Positions 1 through 6,622 of a stretch of 8,958 nucleotides of DNA are shown piece after piece; within the stretch, counting starts at the first letter, position 1, and the number at the start of each line of letters is the position of its first letter. Source of the DNA: Gemmatimonadales bacterium (GTDB taxonomy: Bacteria > Gemmatimonadota > Gemmatimonadetes > Gemmatimonadales > GWC2-71-9). The notes beneath the pieces are model-generated. The model was not told the origin of the DNA and did not search any database. It saw nothing but the letters and a program-made list of their open reading frames with translations. The position numbers were made by a program, and so were the translations under genes. The stretch lies in contig JACCSZ010000288.1 in NCBI GenBank assembly GCA_013812695.1, positions 1-8,958 of the forward strand, in the 5' to 3' direction.

Positions 1-1617
1 GCAGCCCGGTACGCCGCGCTCGGCGCGCGGGCCACGGCGCTCCGACTTCGGCTCGCATTCACCCCTGACAGCGCGCCCCGCAACGGCGTTCGGCGCGACC
101 TGGTCGCGCTGATCACCGCCCGCCGGAGCCCCGCCGAGGTCCGCGACGCAATCGCGCTGCTCGACAGCGCTTTCGCGCCGCTCACCCCGGCCGAGGAGCT
201 CGAGGTCGGCCGCGCGGCGGCCACGTCGGGCAGCCACACGCGCGCGGCGCGGGCACTGGAAATTGCCTTCGCGGCCCGACTCGGCAATGCCGAGGACCGG
301 TTCGCGTATGCGACGGCGCTCACGCGACTCGGCCGGCACGCGGACGCGGCGCCCCAGTTCGCGCGCGTGGCGGCGCCGCGTGGCCTCGCTGCCTCCGCCG
401 CCTACCTGCGCGCCCGGGCATTGGTCCGCGCCGGCCAGGAAGCGCGGGGCAATGCGGCGCTCGTCCGGGTGGTTCGCCTTCACTCTCGCGACACCACCGC
501 CGCCTCCTCCGCGCTGTTCCTGCTGGGCGATCTGGCCTCCGACGACCGCGACGACGCGCGGGCCCGCGTCCACTTCCGGCAGGTCGTCGTCCGCTACCCG
601 ACCAGCCGGTTCGCGCCGACGGCCGCCTTCCGTGCCGCGATGATCGCGCTGCTCGCCGGCGAATCCAGACTCGCGGCGACCGAGTTCGATGCCATCGCCG
701 AGCGGTTCCCCCGGAGCGACGAGGCTGGCGCCGCGACGTACTGGAGCAGCCGCGCCTGGGAAGTCGCGGGCGACGTCTTCGCGGCCCGCGAGCGCTGGCG
801 GCGGCTCGCGGACGGCGATCCGGGTTCGTACTACACCGGGCTCGCCGCCCGCCGCCTCGGACGTCGGGCGTGGGTACCGTCCGCCGCCGCCGACAGCTTT
901 GCCGCGATCCCCGGCGCCGATAGCGCCATGGCGCGCGCCGCGCTGCTCGCGCGGCTCGGGCTCGCGGCCGAGAGCCGCTGGGAGTACGATCGGCTGGGCC
1001 GGGGGAGCGAGGACGCCGCGCGGCTCCTCGCGCTGGCCAACGCGTTCCGCCGGCACGGCCTCGCCGCCCAGTCGATCCAACTTGCCCGCCGGGCTCTCGC
1101 GCTCGGCGCGCCGGCCGACGCGCGCACGTATCGGCTGCTCTATCCCGTGGTGCTCGAGGATGCGCTGCTCGCCGAGGCGCGGGAGCATGGCCTCGACGCG
1201 GGCCTCGTCGCCGCGCTGATCCGCCAGGAGTCGATGTTCAACCCCGCGGCCACTTCGCCGGTCGGCGCGCGCGGGCTGATGCAGGTGATGCCCGAGCTCG
1301 GCGGGCGGCTGGCCCAGTCGCTCGGGTATCCACTGTGGGATCCCGTGCTGCTGTATCAGCCGGACGTGAGCCTGCAATTGGGGGCGTTTCATCTGCAGGA
1401 GCTGGCCGCGCGCTACGCGCAGCCCGTGCACGTGCTGGCCGCCTACAACGCGGGCGCCAGCCGCGTCGAGCGCTGGTCGCACCGCGTCGGGGTGGACGAT
1501 CCGGAGGTGTTTACCGAGCGAATCCCGTTCGCCGAGACCCGGGGCTACGTGCGCGCGATTCAGCGGAACCGGGAGATCTATCGGAGCCTGTACGCGTGGG
1601 CGGGGGCGTCGCCGTGA
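1..1617 (+). CDS. slt: Soluble lytic murein transglycosylase, Slt70-like (5' truncated)
   Basis: The frame is open from the first base, so the true start and any signal peptide lie outside the window; 538 residues are visible. The family cleaves the MurNAc-GlcNAc bond of peptidoglycan in the periplasm, leaving 1,6-anhydro ends. Codons 1 to about 375 are Ala/Arg/Leu-rich paired helices like the TPR-type superhelix of Slt70, including the family-like segment SYYTGLAARRLG. The catalytic SLT domain covers about codons 390-530: ALIRQESMFNP carries the catalytic Glu (codon 410, bases 1228-1230), followed by SPVGARGLMQVMP, then HVLAAYNAG and ETRGYVRAIQRN, the usual motif order. The domain looks complete and intact. 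It ends in TGA, with about 150 bases before the next gene. Murein turnover or recycling is the safe inference; a specific substrate or partner cannot be read here. The fold call is very secure, the exact subfamily less so. Confidence 0.93.
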   Translation, partial: AARYAALGARATALRLRLAFTPDSAPRNGVRRDLVALITARRSPAEVRDAIALLDSAFAPLTPAEELEVGRAAATSGSHTRAARALEIAFAARLGNAEDRFAYATALTRLGRHADAAPQFARVAAPRGLAASAAYLRARALVRAGQEARGNAALVRVVRLHSRDTTAASSALFLLGDLASDDRDDARARVHFRQVVVRYPTSRFAPTAAFRAAMIALLAGESRLAATEFDAIAERFPRSDEAGAATYWSSRAWEVAGDVFAARERWRRLADGDPGSYYTGLAARRLGRRAWVPSAAADSFAAIPGADSAMARAALLARLGLAAESRWEYDRLGRGSEDAARLLALANAFRRHGLAAQSIQLARRALALGAPADARTYRLLYPVVLEDALLAEAREHGLDAGLVAALIRQESMFNPAATSPVGARGLMQVMPELGGRLAQSLGYPLWDPVLLYQPDVSLQLGAFHLQELAARYAQPVHVLAAYNAGASRVERWSHRVGVDDPEVFTERIPFAETRGYVRAIQRNREIYRSLYAWAGASP

Positions 1618-1630
1618 GCGCCGCGCCCCG

Positions 1631-1693
1631 TCACCCTGAGCGGAGCGAAGGGGGCATGCTTCCGGGCATGCCCCTTGGCTCCGCTCAGGCTGA
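1631..1693. repeat. Long imperfect inverted repeat (REP/MITE-like hairpin)
   Basis: The arms CTGAGCGGAG (1636-1645) and CTCCGCTCAG (1679-1688) are perfect reverse complements. Five further outer pairs (1631-1635 with 1689-1693) contain one mismatch. Inside, GGGGCATGC (1651-1659) pairs perfectly with GCATGCCCC (1666-1674) around a six-base loop, with a small unpaired bulge between the two stems. The whole element can fold into a stem of about 25 pairs. It lies 13 bases after the stop of the transglycosylase gene, so it could end or stabilise that transcript. No T-run follows directly, so it does not look like a classical intrinsic terminator. Its outer arm resembles palindromic repeats I recall as dispersed in many GC-rich environmental genomes; that resemblance is from memory and untested. 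Only one copy is seen in this window. Confidence 0.75.
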
Positions 1694-1706
1694 CTCGATG
1701 CGCAGG

Positions 1707-1739
1707 GTGGCATCGCCGGGGCCACGTCCTTACTTTTTT
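1707..1739 (+). terminator. Weak candidate intrinsic terminator after slt
   Basis: GTGGC (1707-1711) can pair with GCCAC (1721-1725) around a nine-base loop, and a run of six T follows at 1734-1739. The stem is only five pairs and the T-run starts eight bases after it, so it is a poor terminator by usual rules. The run of T is unusual in this GC-rich sequence and suggests that the stretch is non-coding. That in turn argues against extending the next gene upstream through it. Confidence 0.25.
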
Positions 1740-1770
1740 CAGCGGTCCCACCACCCAAGGCCACATCCGG

Positions 1771-4515
1771 TTGCTCGATTCCGCGCGCTCGCTGGAAGCC
1801 CTCGACCGCATCGACGAGGGCATCTTCGCTCTGGACGTCGAGGGGCGAATTTCCTATGCCAACCGCACCGCGCTGCGGCTGCTCCCGCCGCTCATCGGCG
1901 CCTCGGGTGAGCTGGTCGGCACGGTCGTGTGGGACGCGTCACCTTCGTTTTCCGAAACCCCAACCGGCCTCGCCCTCCGCCGTGCCTCCAGCGACGGCGT
2001 CCCCGCCATCCACAGCGTGCGGCATCCGGTCTCGGGCGCCATGCTCGAGCTGCGGCTCTTTCCGTCCGCCGAAGGCCTGAGCGGGCTCGTCCTCGAGGCC
2101 GCGCGCCCGCGCGCCACGGACGTGCTCGACCGCGTGAGCGATCTGTATTTCTCCTGCGACGACGAATGGCGGCTCACGTTCGTGAACGCGCGGGCTGCCG
2201 AGCACCTGCGCCTGCTCGGCCCGCACCCGGGCGATCCGATCGGCCGGCCCGTCTGGGACGTCATCCCGGGCCTCGTCGGCACGCGGTTCCAGGCCGAGGC
2301 CTTCCGGGCGATGGTCGAGCAAGCCGAGATCGAGTTCGAGGGGTTTTTCGCGCCGCTCGCGCGCTGGTTCTCGGTACGGTTTACGCCCACCGACGGCGGG
2401 ATCATCGCCTGCGTGCGCGACGTGTCGGGCTGGCGGCGGACCCGCCGTCTGCTGACGCGGGAGGCCGAGCGGCTGGCGGCGGTCATCGAGACCCAGCAGA
2501 CAGTGGCGACGGCCGGACCCGATCCGGGCGGCGTCATGCGGGTGGTCGCCGAGCGGCTGCAGGCCCTCACCCGGGCCGGCGCGGCGGGCGTGTTCGTGCC
2601 GGACGGCGGCGAGCTCGTTCTCTGCGAGGCGAGCGGGTCGGGCACCGCGCAGGTCGGACTCCGCGTCGCGATCGATTCGAGCCTGGTCGGCCTCTGCTAC
2701 ACCAGCGGCGAACTGATCCGCTGTGATGACACGTCCGTCGATCCGCGGGTCGCCGCGGATGCCATCGAGGCGCTGGGCGCGCGCTCGGGCATTCTGGTAC
2801 CCCTCAAGACCACCCAGCAGGGCGTCCAGGCGGTCGTCGCCATCTGGAGCGCCCGCCCGCGCGACTTCGACGATCTCCACGTGCATACGATCCGTCTCGT
2901 CGCCGGACTGCTCTCGACGGCGCTCGAGCGAGCCGCCTCGTTCGCGGCCAACCAGGTGCTGCTGGCCGAGCGCACCGCGTCGCTCGCCGCGATCGAGGGG
3001 GCGGAAGAGCGCTTCCGCACCCTGGTCGAGTCGATCGACGACGTGGTCTTTCGGCTCGACCGGGACCAGCGCTGCGTCGACATCGTCGGCCGCTGGCTGC
3101 AGCGCGAGGGCTTCGCCCCGGCCGACTTCCTGGGACGGACCACCGCCGATGTCGTGGGGCCCGAGGCCGCCGCCCTGCACGAGCAGGCCAACCTGCGGGC
3201 GCTGGCCGGCGAAGCGGTCACCTACGAGTGGATCCGGGAGTCACGACGCGGCACCCGCCACATGCAGACCAGCCTTGCGCCGCTGCGCGCGCCCGGCGGC
3301 GCGATCATTGGCGTCGTCGGCGTGGGCCGCGACATCACCCGGCGCGTCGAGGCGGAACAGCAGGTTCGGCAGGCCCAGAAAATGGAAGCGGTGGGGCGGT
3401 TCGCCGGCGGGGTCGCGCACGACCTCAACAACATGATGATGATCATCCTGGGCTTCAGCGAGTTCCTGCTCGGCACGCTCGCGCCGGACGATGCCCGCCG
3501 CGCCGACGCCGATGAGATCCGGAAGGCCGCCGAGCGCGCGATGCACCTCACGCGCCAGCTCCTCGGATTCGGCCGGCACCGGGTCGTGGCCCGCGAGCCC
3601 CTGAGCCTGAACACGATCGTCGAGGGCATGGAGCGGATGCTGCGCCCGCTGCTCGGTGAGGACATAACCCTCGTCGCCACCCTCAGCCCCCGGTTGGGTG
3701 CCGTGGAGGCCGATTACGGCCAGATGGAGCAGGTGGTGATGAACCTGACCCTCAACGCGCGCGACGCGATGCCCGAAGGCGGGCAGCTCACCATCGAGAC
3801 CGTCGACGTCGATTTCCCCGAGGGCTACGCCTACCGGCACCTGGGCGTCGAGATTCCCGCCGGTCCGTACGTGCTCCTCGTCGTGAGCGACACCGGACTC
3901 GGCATGGCCGCGGACGTGAAGTCCCACCTTTTCGAGCCGTTCTTCACCACGAAGTCCACCACCCTCAATACCGGACTCGGCCTCACCACGGTGTACGGCA
4001 TCGTGGTGCAGAGCGGCGGCTACATCTGGGTGGATTCCGCGGCGGGGCAGGGCTGCAGCTTCAAGCTCTGCTTCCCGCGCGTCGCGGTGGACGAGGTCGC
4101 GGGCGCGGTGCCGCAGCGTTCCCCCGCTCCCGCTCGCGGCAGCGAGACGGTGTTGCTGGTCGAGGACGAGGATGCCGTCCGGGCGCTCACCGCGCGCGTC
4201 CTGTCCGATCAAGGCTACGCGGTGCTCGAGGCGCGCGACGGCCTCGAGGCGCTCGGCATCCTCGATCAGCCTGGACACGGCATCCAGCTCGTCCTGACCG
4301 ACGTCGTCATGCCGGGGATGGGCGGCCTGGAGTTGGCGCGGCGGATCAGCGGAGCTCACCCAAACGTCCGTTTCGTCTACATGTCCGGCTACACCGAAGG
4401 CGACAAGCTCCAGCCCGACGTCCGCAACTCGCCCTATCCGTTCCTGCAGAAGCCGTTTTCGCCCGAGAATCTGGCGGGGAGGATACGCGAGGCACTGGAC
4501 CAGGGCTCCCGGTAG
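1771..4515 (+). CDS. Soluble hybrid sensor histidine kinase, PAS-PAS-GAF-PAS-HisKA-HATPase-REC
   Basis: A 914-residue hybrid kinase that would autophosphorylate on a His and pass the phosphate to its own receiver. Approximate order: PAS 8-110, PAS 115-220, GAF 232-390, PAS 412-527, HisKA 534-597, HATPase_c 644-770, REC 793-913. The H-box is GGVAHDLNN (His550), of the NtrB-like AHD(F/L)NN type. The ATPase has N-box Asn658 and Asn662 (NLTLNARDAM), DTGLGM (Asp707), FEPFFTTK and TGLGL. The receiver has the acidic pair in VEDED, phospho-acceptor Asp844 (LTDVVMPGMGG) and Lys894 (QKPF), so all key residues are present. No membrane segment is seen, so it is probably cytosolic and senses an internal signal; the ligand is unknown. 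No DNA-binding output or separate regulator adjoins it, so its partner is elsewhere. The start is uncertain: the frame also opens at TTG 1675, but that lies inside the inverted repeat. TTG 1771 has AAGG ten bases upstream and begins just before the first PAS. Confidence 0.93.
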   Translation: MLDSARSLEALDRIDEGIFALDVEGRISYANRTALRLLPPLIGASGELVGTVVWDASPSFSETPTGLALRRASSDGVPAIHSVRHPVSGAMLELRLFPSAEGLSGLVLEAARPRATDVLDRVSDLYFSCDDEWRLTFVNARAAEHLRLLGPHPGDPIGRPVWDVIPGLVGTRFQAEAFRAMVEQAEIEFEGFFAPLARWFSVRFTPTDGGIIACVRDVSGWRRTRRLLTREAERLAAVIETQQTVATAGPDPGGVMRVVAERLQALTRAGAAGVFVPDGGELVLCEASGSGTAQVGLRVAIDSSLVGLCYTSGELIRCDDTSVDPRVAADAIEALGARSGILVPLKTTQQGVQAVVAIWSARPRDFDDLHVHTIRLVAGLLSTALERAASFAANQVLLAERTASLAAIEGAEERFRTLVESIDDVVFRLDRDQRCVDIVGRWLQREGFAPADFLGRTTADVVGPEAAALHEQANLRALAGEAVTYEWIRESRRGTRHMQTSLAPLRAPGGAIIGVVGVGRDITRRVEAEQQVRQAQKMEAVGRFAGGVAHDLNNMMMIILGFSEFLLGTLAPDDARRADADEIRKAAERAMHLTRQLLGFGRHRVVAREPLSLNTIVEGMERMLRPLLGEDITLVATLSPRLGAVEADYGQMEQVVMNLTLNARDAMPEGGQLTIETVDVDFPEGYAYRHLGVEIPAGPYVLLVVSDTGLGMAADVKSHLFEPFFTTKSTTLNTGLGLTTVYGIVVQSGGYIWVDSAAGQGCSFKLCFPRVAVDEVAGAVPQRSPAPARGSETVLLVEDEDAVRALTARVLSDQGYAVLEARDGLEALGILDQPGHGIQLVLTDVVMPGMGGLELARRISGAHPNVRFVYMSGYTEGDKLQPDVRNSPYPFLQKPFSPENLAGRIREALDQGSR

Positions 4516-4584
4516 CGATCACCGGTCACATTCCGCCTACCGCGTCCGCCGCATTCTTCCCATGCCGTCATCTTCATCCCGTCC

Positions 4585-4590
4585 GGAGGT
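4585..4590 (+). promoter_or_regulatory. Strong Shine-Dalgarno of the DUF2231 gene
   Basis: GGAGGT lies six bases before the ATG at 4597, close to an ideal ribosome binding site. It is the clearest one in the window and fixes this start. Confidence 0.85.
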
Positions 4591-4596
4591 TGAGCG

Positions 4597-5187
4597 ATGG
4601 AAAGCAGGATCAAGGTCGCGGGACATCCCCTGCATCAGATGCTCATCGTGTTTCCGCTGGGCCTGCTGGCCACGGCGGCGGTCTTCGACATTCTCTACCT
4701 GATCACCGACCGGGTCATCTGGACCCATGCGGCCTATTACATGATCGGCGCCGGCCTCATCGGCGGCTTCGTTGCCGCGGTGCCCGGCTGGATAGACTGG
4801 CGGGCGATCCCGCGCGGCACGCGCGCCAATCGTGTCGGGCTCGTCCACGGGATCGGCAACGTCGTGGTGCTCGGGCTGTTCGCGTTGAGCTGGCTGCTGC
4901 GCCGTCCCGCCCCGGAGGCGCCGCCCACGGAGGCCATCGTCGCCGGGTTGGTGGGGATGGCCATCGCCACCTTCACCGGCTGGCTCGGCGGTGAGCTGGT
5001 CGGCCGATTGGGGGTTGGCGTGGATGATGGCGCGCATCTCGACGCGCCCAGCTCCCTGTCCGCGTTGCCCGCGGGCGCCGAGGCGCGGGGCGTACCCCGG
5101 GCCGCCATGGGAGGCCACGACCGGCGGAGCCGGCCGGCCGCCCCGTACAGCGGTGTCGAGCGGCGGACCGCGGGGTCGATGCGCTGA
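4597..5187 (+). CDS. DUF2231 family membrane protein
   Basis: A 196-residue integral membrane protein of the DUF2231 family, whose biochemical role is not established. The family-like N-terminal motif GHPLHQMLIVFP holds His10 and His13. Four hydrophobic helices are seen at about 14-36, 43-63, 81-101 and 112-134. Other features I associate with the family are PGWIDW (63-68) between helices 2 and 3, a His in helix 3 (His84, VHGIGN), and the closing segment TGWLGGEL...GVGVDDGAHLDAPSSL. Conserved His and Asp near the membrane have led to suggestions of metal or haem binding, but nothing here proves that. After about residue 150 comes a polar, Arg-rich tail ending in PYSGVERRTAGSMR, probably cytoplasmic and disordered. 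The gene follows the hybrid kinase by 81 bases and has its own strong Shine-Dalgarno. Linkage to the kinase is possible but not shown. Confidence 0.88.
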   Translation: MESRIKVAGHPLHQMLIVFPLGLLATAAVFDILYLITDRVIWTHAAYYMIGAGLIGGFVAAVPGWIDWRAIPRGTRANRVGLVHGIGNVVVLGLFALSWLLRRPAPEAPPTEAIVAGLVGMAIATFTGWLGGELVGRLGVGVDDGAHLDAPSSLSALPAGAEARGVPRAAMGGHDRRSRPAAPYSGVERRTAGSMR

Positions 5188-5267
5188 CGCGAACGCCTCA
5201 CTGCGCCGGCGCCCCATGCCGACGCGCGCCTTCCGCATCGGCCCCGCGCTCGCGCGGATCCGCCAGC

Positions 5268-5273
5268 TATCCT
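5268..5273 (+). promoter_or_regulatory. Possible -10 element upstream of the phospholipase D gene
   Basis: TATCCT sits in the 5188-5304 gap, 31 bases before the leader ORF at 5305. The same octamer CTATCCTT occurs before the kinase gene at 7716. No convincing -35 hexamer is found 16-18 bases upstream, so this call rests mainly on the shared motif and position. The rest of the 5188-5304 gap shows no gene on either strand. Confidence 0.3.
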
Positions 5274-5304
5274 TGACGCACCTCTTCCGGAGCACGCCTT
5301 GCCC

Positions 5305-5349
5305 ATGCCCCACGCCACCGACAAGCAGCTCAACGATCTCTACCGCTGA
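5305..5349 (+). CDS. Possible 14-residue leader ORF coupled to the phospholipase D gene
   Basis: ATG at 5305 opens a frame encoding MPHATDKQLNDLYR and ending in TGA at 5347-5349. The last base of that stop is the first base of the next gene's ATG (TGATG). A GGAG at 5289-5292 lies 12 bases before this ATG, somewhat far but usable. The downstream gene has no Shine-Dalgarno of its own, since the bases before its ATG are coding for this peptide. Ribosomes ending here could therefore restart on the next gene (translational coupling). The peptide is not recognised, and chance remains a fair alternative for an ORF this short. Confidence 0.35.
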   Translation: MPHATDKQLNDLYR

Positions 5350-6608
5350 TGGGGCTGCTTCTCGCGCTGATTCTCGGCGGGGTGCTGGTGCTGGTCGTGG
5401 CCAATCTCACCTCCAGCGAAAAGAAGATCGCGCACGAGATCGAGCACCTCTACGCTATCGGCGATCCGCAGTTCGAGCGCTCGATGGGCATGCTGCTGGG
5501 TCCGGGAATTCTTCCCGGGAATCGCGTCACTCCCCTCTGCAACGGCGACGAGATCTTTCCCGCCATGCTGGCGGCCATCGGTGAGGCCAGGCGCACCATT
5601 ACGTTCGAGACCTTCATCTACTGGTCCGGCTCGATCGGGAAGGCGTTGTCGGAGGCCATGGCCGAGCGCGCCCGCGCCGGCGTCAAGGTGCACGTCCTGC
5701 TGGACTGGGTCGGTTCGGGGAAGATGGACGACGCGATGCTCGAGGACATGGAGCGGGCCGGCGTCGAGGTAGTGAAGTACCACCCGCTCCACTGGTACAA
5801 CCTCGGACGCCTCAACAACCGGACCCATCGCAAGCTGCTGGTCGTGGATGGGGCCATCGGGTTTACCGGCGGTGTGGGCATCGCGGACACCTGGCTGGGC
5901 AACGCCCAGGATCCCGACCACTGGCGCGATACCCACTTCCGGGTGGAAGGACCCGTCGTCGCCCAGATGCAGGCCGCCTTCATGGACAACTGGATCGAGG
6001 AGCGCTCGGAGGTGCTGCACGGCGCCTCGTACTTTCCCCCGCTGGCGCCGGCCGGCCCGCACGCCGCTCAGCTTTTCAAGAGCTCGGCCAGCGAGGCCAG
6101 CGAGAGCGTGCGGCTGATGTACCTGCTCTCGATCAGTTCGGCCGTGAAGAGCGTGCGCATCGCCAGCGCCTACTTCGTCCCCGACTCGCTCTCGGTCGCC
6201 ACCATGGCCGCCGCGCAGCGCCGCGGCGTCCAGGTCGAGATCATCGTGCCCGGCCGGCATACCGATGCCCATGTGGTCCGAAGAGCATCCTGGTCACGCT
6301 GGGGCGACCTGCTCGAGGCGGGCGTCGCGATCCACGAGTACCAGCCGACGATGTACCACACCAAGGTGATGGTGGTGGACGACCTGTGGACTTCGGTGGG
6401 ATCCACCAACTTCGACAATCGCTCCTTCCGCCTCAACGACGAAGCCAACCTCAACATCCTCGACGCGGAATTCGCCGCGGGACAGGCCCGGCTGTTCGAG
6501 GCCGACAAGGCGCGCTCGAAGCAAATGACGCTCGAGTGGTGGCGCGGGCGGCCGTGGCATCAGAAAGCCACCGAGTGGCTCGCCGGGCTGGTGCGCTCCC
6601 AGTTGTGA
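5349..6608 (+). CDS. Phospholipase D superfamily protein, cardiolipin synthase-like
   Basis: A 419-residue protein of the two-HKD phospholipase D superfamily, most like bacterial cardiolipin synthases of the ClsB type. These join phospholipids by phosphatidyl transfer to make cardiolipin at the inner membrane. A single hydrophobic helix (about residues 2-20) should anchor the N-terminus. The first HKD motif is THRKLLVVDGAIGFTGG (His160, Lys162, Asp167), followed by DPDHWRDTHFRVEGPVV, typical of this subgroup. The second is YHTKVMVVDD (His337, Lys339, Asp344) followed by SVGSTNFDNRSF. Both active-site halves are intact. Having one N-terminal helix rather than two favours a ClsB-like over a ClsA-like architecture. 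The ATG has no clear Shine-Dalgarno and overlaps the stop of a 14-codon ORF, suggesting coupled translation. The gene runs convergently into the GIY-YIG/DUF2461 gene with 14 bases between stops. Another PLD-type phospholipid transfer reaction cannot be excluded. Confidence 0.9.
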   Translation: MGLLLALILGGVLVLVVANLTSSEKKIAHEIEHLYAIGDPQFERSMGMLLGPGILPGNRVTPLCNGDEIFPAMLAAIGEARRTITFETFIYWSGSIGKALSEAMAERARAGVKVHVLLDWVGSGKMDDAMLEDMERAGVEVVKYHPLHWYNLGRLNNRTHRKLLVVDGAIGFTGGVGIADTWLGNAQDPDHWRDTHFRVEGPVVAQMQAAFMDNWIEERSEVLHGASYFPPLAPAGPHAAQLFKSSASEASESVRLMYLLSISSAVKSVRIASAYFVPDSLSVATMAAAQRRGVQVEIIVPGRHTDAHVVRRASWSRWGDLLEAGVAIHEYQPTMYHTKVMVVDDLWTSVGSTNFDNRSFRLNDEANLNILDAEFAAGQARLFEADKARSKQMTLEWWRGRPWHQKATEWLAGLVRSQL

Positions 6609-6622
6609 GCCCGCGGCAGCCC

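Noticed and set aside
1578..1910. Small open frames across the slt/kinase gap on both strands
   Set aside because: They run through the inverted repeat and overlap the slt end or kinase start, with no ribosome site or recognisable sequence.
1939..4359. Long minus-strand open frames opposite the hybrid kinase (1939-3180 and 3241-4359)
   Set aside because: They have Arg/Gly/His-rich translations without recognisable domains, while the plus strand has intact PAS, GAF, kinase and receiver motifs throughout. They are shadow frames.
4537..5333. Minus-strand open frames covering the DUF2231 gene and the following gap
   Set aside because: They have no motifs and unlikely composition. They overlap a gene with a strong Shine-Dalgarno and clear membrane helices.
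6609..6622. A terminator between the convergent PLD and DUF2461 genes
   Set aside because: Only 14 bases separate the stops, and I see no stem with a T-run in either direction there.
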